Below, one piece after another: positions 60,007 through 64,000 of a DNA stretch of 64,000 nt. Under the pieces are notes generated by a model, which worked only from the letters and a program-made list of their open reading frames with translations, made no database searches and was not told the DNA's origin. The translations under genes and the position numbers were made by a program. The number at the start of each line of letters is the position of its first letter. The stretch's first letter is position 1. Source of the DNA: Mycobacterium sp. URHB0044 (GTDB lineage: Bacteria; Actinomycetota; Actinomycetes; Mycobacteriales; Mycobacteriaceae); the NCBI RefSeq assembly GCF_000620625.1, contig NZ_JIAW01000017.1, positions 1 through 64,000 on the forward strand, given 5' to 3'.

Positions 60007-60228
60007 TTAGCGGGCGTTCTGGTGGTGGTGGTGCACCGAGGTGCCGGGCTGAGGGGTGTTGGCCTGGTGGGGGAAGGCGTCGTGGTGGATCGGGCTGGTG
60101 CTGATCGAGGTGCCGTGTTGGGTGACGGTGGAGTCGGCGTGGCTCATGGTGGCGGTGCCGAGGGCGATCAGGGCGGGGGCGGCGAACAGGGCGGCGGTGG
60201 CGGCGACCCGGCGGGCGATGGTGCTCAT
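60007..60228 (-). CDS. His-rich exported peptide, copy 2
   Basis: A 73-residue protein differing from copy 1 only in MST for MTT at the start and SPIHH for SPVHH. Signal peptide, mature chain with eight His, and the AAGGAGATTCAC ribosome site are all kept. Conservation of protein, with many silent DNA changes (for example in the last third), argues that both copies are functional. Confidence 0.8.
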   Translation of the reverse strand: MSTIARRVAATAALFAAPALIALGTATMSHADSTVTQHGTSISTSPIHHDAFPHQANTPQPGTSVHHHHQNAR

Positions 60229-60382
60229 GTGAATCTCCTTGTACGAGTGGACTTTTGGCTTTCTCTGCCGGTGTTTTCCGGCGATGAGATAACTATGTCG
60301 CACAGGTCAGGAGATGTATGTCCACCAGCCGGCCACCACGAAGGATGAAACTCATGTCCACCGATCAGGGGACAGTCGACAC

Positions 60383-60411
60383 TTGCTCGATTATTTACAA
60401 CTGTCTATTAT
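60383..60411 (+). promoter_or_regulatory. SigA-type promoter of leaderless TetR gene
   Basis: TTGCTC, 17 bases, TATTAT, then seven bases to the ATG at 60419, so the transcript should begin at the start codon. Confidence 0.65.
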
Positions 60412-60418
60412 CTGACGT

Positions 60419-61006
60419 ATGTCCACGCCGAGCGCGCCCGTCCTCGACCGTAGGGTCCGGCGGTCGCGGGAAAGCCTGATGCGGGCGGCGATCGAGCTGG
60501 TCTCCGAGCGCGGCACCACGGCCGTCTCCATCACCGACATCGCCGACGCCGCTGACGTCAGTCGCCAGGTGCTGTACCTGCAGTTCGGCGATCGCGACAA
60601 CCTTCTCCTCGAGGCGGCGCTGGACCTCGCCCGCCGCGAGCTGCCGTCCGGAAGCGCAGTCAGCCCCGACGACGGAACGCAACATCCCCAAGTGCTGGCC
60701 GTGGCGCACCACTTCGCCGAGCACCGGGCGTTTTACCGGGCCATGTTGACCGGCTCGTGCGCGTTCGCCCTGAACGAGGCGCTGTCCGGCGTGATGATCC
60801 CGGTCAACCGGGAAGTCGTGCGCCAGATGTACGGCGAGCACCTCGATGCGCGCACCGTCGACGATCTCGCCACCTTCATCACCGGTGGCGCGGGCGCCAT
60901 CGTCAACGCCTGGGTGATCGGCGGCGAGGACCCGCCTGATCCCGCAGCGTTCACCGACCGCCTGATGCGACTGACGTCCGTCTTGAATAAGCAAGGACAC
61001 CAATGA
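60419..61006 (+). CDS. TetR-family regulator
   Basis: A 195-residue regulator with HTH RAAIELVSERGTTAVSITDIADAADVSRQVLYLQFGDR. The ligand-binding half (LAVAHHFAEHRAFYRAML) is typical. ATG 60419 is used, leaderless. Its stop overlaps the hydrolase start by four bases (ATGA), so the hydrolase is the likely regulated partner. Confidence 0.85.
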   Translation: MSTPSAPVLDRRVRRSRESLMRAAIELVSERGTTAVSITDIADAADVSRQVLYLQFGDRDNLLLEAALDLARRELPSGSAVSPDDGTQHPQVLAVAHHFAEHRAFYRAMLTGSCAFALNEALSGVMIPVNREVVRQMYGEHLDARTVDDLATFITGGAGAIVNAWVIGGEDPPDPAAFTDRLMRLTSVLNKQGHQ

Positions 61007-62613
61007 ATCTCGCCAGCCACATCCTGCAACGGCAATTTCACCTGCCCCCGCCCATCACCCGCGACCTGATCATCGAGCGGGACCTTCGCACCCCGATGCC
61101 CGACGGTGTCGTGCTGCTGGCCGACCGGTTGGCGCCGCGGGACGGCGGCCAGGGGCTGCCGACCGTGTTGTACCGCTCGCCGTACGGCCGGCGCGGCCTC
61201 TTCAGCCTGCTGCTGGGACGGGTGATGGCCGAACGCGGCTTTCAGGTCCTCGTGCAGAGCACGCGTGGCACGTTCGGTTCCGGCGGTGACTTCGACCCGA
61301 TCCGCCGGGAACGCGAGGACGGCCTGGACACGCTGGACTGGGTCGTGAAGCAGCCATGGTTCGGCGATTCGATGGTGCTGATGGGAGCCAGCTACCTCGG
61401 CTACGTCCAGTGGGCGGTCGCCGACAGCCTTCCGCCGCAAGTGAAGGCGATGGTCCCGCAGGTCACCAACTCGGCGCTGACGTTGGAGTTCCTGCGCAAG
61501 GACGGGTTCTCGCTCGAGACGCCGTTCGGCTGGGGTCTCATGACGGACGGTCAGGAACGCCGTTGGGCGCTTCTGCGGCAGCTCTTCTCGGCCCGCAGGA
61601 ACGCCAAGGCATTGTCGACGCTCCCGCTGAGCGGGGCCGACGTCGCCGCGAGCGGGCACCGCATCGACTACGTCCAGGACATCCTCGCCCACGACGCCGA
61701 TTCCCCACGCTGGGCCGGCATCGACCACACCCACCGGGTTGCCGACGTCACGGTCCCGGTGTTCTCGATCGGCGGCTGGTACGACATCTTCCTGCCCGGC
61801 CAGCTGCGTGACTTCAAGGTTCTGCAGGACGCCGACCGTGAGCCACGGCTCATGATCGGGCCATGGACCCATACGGAGACCGACGGCCTGGTAATGCGGG
61901 AATCGATCGACTTCGCACTCGCGCACGCCCGAGGTGAGAAACCACCGCACCGGGCACCCGTGCGGCTGTTCGTGATGGGCGAGGAGGCGTGGCGGGACTT
62001 GGACTCCTGGCCGCCGAAGGGTTATGAGCCGCAACGCTTTCACCTCCAAGCCGGTGGAGCGCTGGCCGCCGGTGCACCCGCCGACTCGGAGCCCGACCGC
62101 TATCGCTACGACCCCGCCGATCCGACGCCCGCGGCCGGGGGAGTGGTCATGCGCTTCCGCGGCGGCGGTCGGGTCGACAACACGGCGCTCGAAGCCCGCC
62201 CCGACGTGCTCACCTACACCACCGCCGTCCTCGACCGCGATGTCGAAGTCATCGGCGACGTCAGCGCCGAGATCTGGTTCCGCTCCAGCCTGCCGTACGC
62301 GGACGTGTTCGTCCGGCTCTGCGACGTCGACCCGGAAGGCCGCTCCTTCAACGTCTGCGACGGCCTGGTCAGCCTCACCGGTGCCAACGAAATCTCCTGC
62401 GCCACCGTGACGTTGTGGTCGACCGCGCATCGGTTCAAACGCGGCCACCATATCCGCATCCAAGTCTCCAGCGGGGCCTTTCCGCGCTTCGCGCGCAACC
62501 ACGGCACCGGCGAATCGCATGCCACCGCAACGACTTTGAAGGCCGCCGACCAAACGGTGTTTCACGACCCCGATCGCCCGTCGGCCATCATCCTGCCGAC
62601 CCTGCAGAGTTAG
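61003..62613 (+). CDS. CocE/NonD-type acyl hydrolase (S15 family)
   Basis: A 536-residue hydrolase of the X-Pro dipeptidyl-peptidase/cocaine-esterase family. The nucleophile elbow is MGASYLGYVQWA (Ser about residue 130), the acid region IGGWYDIFLPG, and the His in GPWTHTETDG. The C-terminal jelly-roll domain (SAEIWFRSSLPYADVFVRL) is complete. It probably cleaves an ester or amide; the controlling TetR is translationally coupled. Confidence 0.87.
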   Translation: MNLASHILQRQFHLPPPITRDLIIERDLRTPMPDGVVLLADRLAPRDGGQGLPTVLYRSPYGRRGLFSLLLGRVMAERGFQVLVQSTRGTFGSGGDFDPIRREREDGLDTLDWVVKQPWFGDSMVLMGASYLGYVQWAVADSLPPQVKAMVPQVTNSALTLEFLRKDGFSLETPFGWGLMTDGQERRWALLRQLFSARRNAKALSTLPLSGADVAASGHRIDYVQDILAHDADSPRWAGIDHTHRVADVTVPVFSIGGWYDIFLPGQLRDFKVLQDADREPRLMIGPWTHTETDGLVMRESIDFALAHARGEKPPHRAPVRLFVMGEEAWRDLDSWPPKGYEPQRFHLQAGGALAAGAPADSEPDRYRYDPADPTPAAGGVVMRFRGGGRVDNTALEARPDVLTYTTAVLDRDVEVIGDVSAEIWFRSSLPYADVFVRLCDVDPEGRSFNVCDGLVSLTGANEISCATVTLWSTAHRFKRGHHIRIQVSSGAFPRFARNHGTGESHATATTLKAADQTVFHDPDRPSAIILPTLQS

Positions 62614-62673
62614 CCGTTACCGGTGCACGTCCGCGGAGGACTAGGGTGATGCCCCAAGGATTCCGGAGGGCAC

Positions 62674-63837
62674 GTGTCTCAACTCAAACTCGGTGTGATC
62701 GGGCGGACCGGCAAGGAAAACGAACGCCGGGTGCCGATCCACCCGCACCATCTCGACCGCATCGACGCCGACCTGCTCGGCAGCATCTACTTCGAACGTG
62801 GATACGGCGATGACTTCGGCGTCTCCGACGCACAGCTGGCAGAGCTGGCGGCGGGGGTGCGATCCCGCGAGGAGTTGATCGCCGAGTGCGACGTCATCCT
62901 GCTGATCAAGCCCGACGCTCGCGATCTCGCCGAACTGCGCGTCGGTCAAGCCCTGTGGGGATGGCCGCACTGCGTGCAGGACCGCGAGTTGACGCAACAG
63001 GCCATCGACCGTCGACAGACCCTGATCGCGTTCGAGGCGATGAACCTGTGGGGCGACGACGGCGCGTTCAAACTGCATGTGTTCCACAAGAACAACGAGA
63101 TGGCCGGCTACTGCTCGGTGCTGCACGCCTTCCAGATCGTCGGGTTGACGGGCATGTACGGTCGCCGGCTGCGGGCCGCCGTCATCGGCTTCGGCGCCAC
63201 CGCCCGCGGCGCCGTCACCGCACTGGGCGCACATGGGGTGCACGACGTCGACATCCTCACCAATCGCGGTGTGACCGAGGTGGCCTCACCGATCCACTCG
63301 GCCGAGATCTTCCAGTTCGAGCACGACGTCGACCCGGCGGGTGGGCCGACGGAGAGCTTCGCGCTGACTCCCGACGGCAGGGTGCCGCTGGCGGGGTACC
63401 TGGCCGAGCACGACGTCGTCGTCAACTGCGTGTTGCAGGACACCAACGCGCCATTGACCTTCCTGGACGAAGGCGACCTCGCCGCGTTCCCCTCGGGCAG
63501 CCTCATCATCGACGTATCTTGCGATGAGGCAATGGGTTTCAGCTGGGCGCATCCCACCACGTTCGAGCAGCCGACGTTCGAAGTCGGCACCAACAACATC
63601 ACCTACTACGCGGTCGACCACAGCCCGTCCTATCTGTGGGACTCCGCGAGCTGGGAGATCAGCGAGGCGCTGCTGCCCTACCTACGCACCGTCCTCGACG
63701 GGCGCGAGGCATGGGAGGCGGATCAGACGGTGCGCCGAGCCATCGAAATCCTGGACGGGAACATCCAGAATCCCGACATCTTGTCGTTCCAGGACCGCGT
63801 GCCCGACTACCCACATGCCGGTACCGATACTCGCTGA
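62674..63837 (+). CDS. N5-(carboxyethyl)ornithine synthase-like enzyme
   Basis: A 387-residue enzyme of the alanine-dehydrogenase/PNT fold. The N-terminal GVIGRTGKENERRVPIHPHH and a mid-protein Rossmann motif (VIGFGATARGAVTALGAHG) match the N5-(carboxyethyl)ornithine synthase group, which reductively condenses pyruvate with ornithine or lysine using NADPH. Exact product is unproven in mycobacteria. GGAGG precedes the GTG at 62674. Confidence 0.8.
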   Translation: MSQLKLGVIGRTGKENERRVPIHPHHLDRIDADLLGSIYFERGYGDDFGVSDAQLAELAAGVRSREELIAECDVILLIKPDARDLAELRVGQALWGWPHCVQDRELTQQAIDRRQTLIAFEAMNLWGDDGAFKLHVFHKNNEMAGYCSVLHAFQIVGLTGMYGRRLRAAVIGFGATARGAVTALGAHGVHDVDILTNRGVTEVASPIHSAEIFQFEHDVDPAGGPTESFALTPDGRVPLAGYLAEHDVVVNCVLQDTNAPLTFLDEGDLAAFPSGSLIIDVSCDEAMGFSWAHPTTFEQPTFEVGTNNITYYAVDHSPSYLWDSASWEISEALLPYLRTVLDGREAWEADQTVRRAIEILDGNIQNPDILSFQDRVPDYPHAGTDTR

Positions 63838-63914
63838 CGGGGGAGGGCGTAACGTCATCCGCATCGAGCAGCTCGACTTACGAGCCAACATGCTCGACTA
63901 AAAAGGATAATTCG

Positions 63915-64000
63915 ATGGCTTCGTCCAAACTGCTCCGTTCGCCCTACGACCAACGCGTCGATCTCGTCAAGGACACCATCAAGGATCACTCCAAGCTTGG
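63915..64000 (+). CDS. Start of unidentified gene, truncated by window edge
   Basis: ATG after AAGGATAATTCG opens a frame of 28 codons, MASSKLLRSPYDQRVDLV..., still open at the edge. Too short to classify. Confidence 0.55.
   Translation, partial: MASSKLLRSPYDQRVDLVKDTIKDHSKL

Larger units (their letters stand above)
59955..60374. repeat. Direct repeat, copy 2 (about 0.42 kb)
   Basis: Counterpart of 53734-54151 in the same orientation, 6.2 kb away. It carries His-rich peptide copy 2 and its flanks, and marks the right edge of the cluster plus TetR gene. Confidence 0.85.

Noticed and set aside
1..64000. CRISPR array, prophage or insertion sequence
   Set aside because: No regularly spaced short repeats, transposase, integrase or phage structural genes were seen.

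Overview
The window is chromosomal DNA of a high-GC actinobacterium, almost certainly a fast-growing mycobacterium (Mycolicibacterium-like). Pointers are the many GTG starts, starts with a -10 hexamer only 6-8 bases upstream (leaderless transcripts), F420-dependent enzymes, a PE-PPE-domain protein, a GDP-mannose mannosyltransferase of lipoglycan synthesis, and gene order that I recall from M. tuberculosis Rv0542c to Rv0566c (menE, DUF3349, small membrane protein, pitA, VOC, SDR, menB ... fadD8, amidohydrolase, menC, bpoC, menD, Rv0556, mgtA, menG, menJ, grcC1, htpX, gpsA, yajQ). No database search was possible; homologies are read from motifs and memory.

Layout. 0-9 kb: the start of a DUF222/13E12 HNH-type protein with a perfect LexA box, a P450 coupled to phoU, a PLP decarboxylase, a Vms1/eRF1-like protein, an FAD-Rieske oxidoreductase, an AI-2E-type permease and a PPOX protein. 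9-20 kb: menE, DUF3349, pitA block, VOC and SDR enzymes, a SigF-type pair of related proteins, a TetR, a cupin/dehydrogenase/HD operon, a MocR regulator and menB. 20-26 kb: lineage-variable block with a SigF-type lipoprotein, F420 enzyme, HAD, DUF3060 protein, ECF42-type sigma factor, fadD8 and a DGPF protein. 26-45 kb: amidohydrolase, YhgE/Pip-like protein, acyl-CoA ligase, menC, a phthiodiolone-ketoreductase-like enzyme, two DJ-1/PfpI-fold proteins, bpoC, menD, mgtA, menG, menJ, grcC and htpX. 45-52 kb: PE-PPE protein, EamA permease, secreted protein, gpsA, desaturase, small membrane proteins, yajQ, tRNA-Tyr. 52-64 kb: accessory-looking region with an AbiEi/AbiEii pair, a duplicated His-rich secreted peptide bracketing an unusual membrane-protein cluster, TetR regulators, a CocE-type hydrolase and an N5-(carboxyethyl)ornithine synthase.

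How genes work together. menD, menC, menE, menB, menG, menJ and probably grcC cover most of menaquinone synthesis and tail formation or reduction; bpoC lies between menC and menD where a MenH-like step could sit. phoU and pitA concern phosphate. The most interesting segment is 53.7-60.4 kb. Two near-identical polytopic proteins, two tiny single-TM peptides and a single-TM protein with an exported-looking tail are encoded with a MoxR/NorQ-type AAA ATPase and a NorD-type vWA protein. The block is bracketed by 0.42-kb direct repeats, each carrying a His-rich exported peptide. This has the layout of a chaperone-matured, possibly metal-dependent membrane enzyme that I cannot match to a described system.
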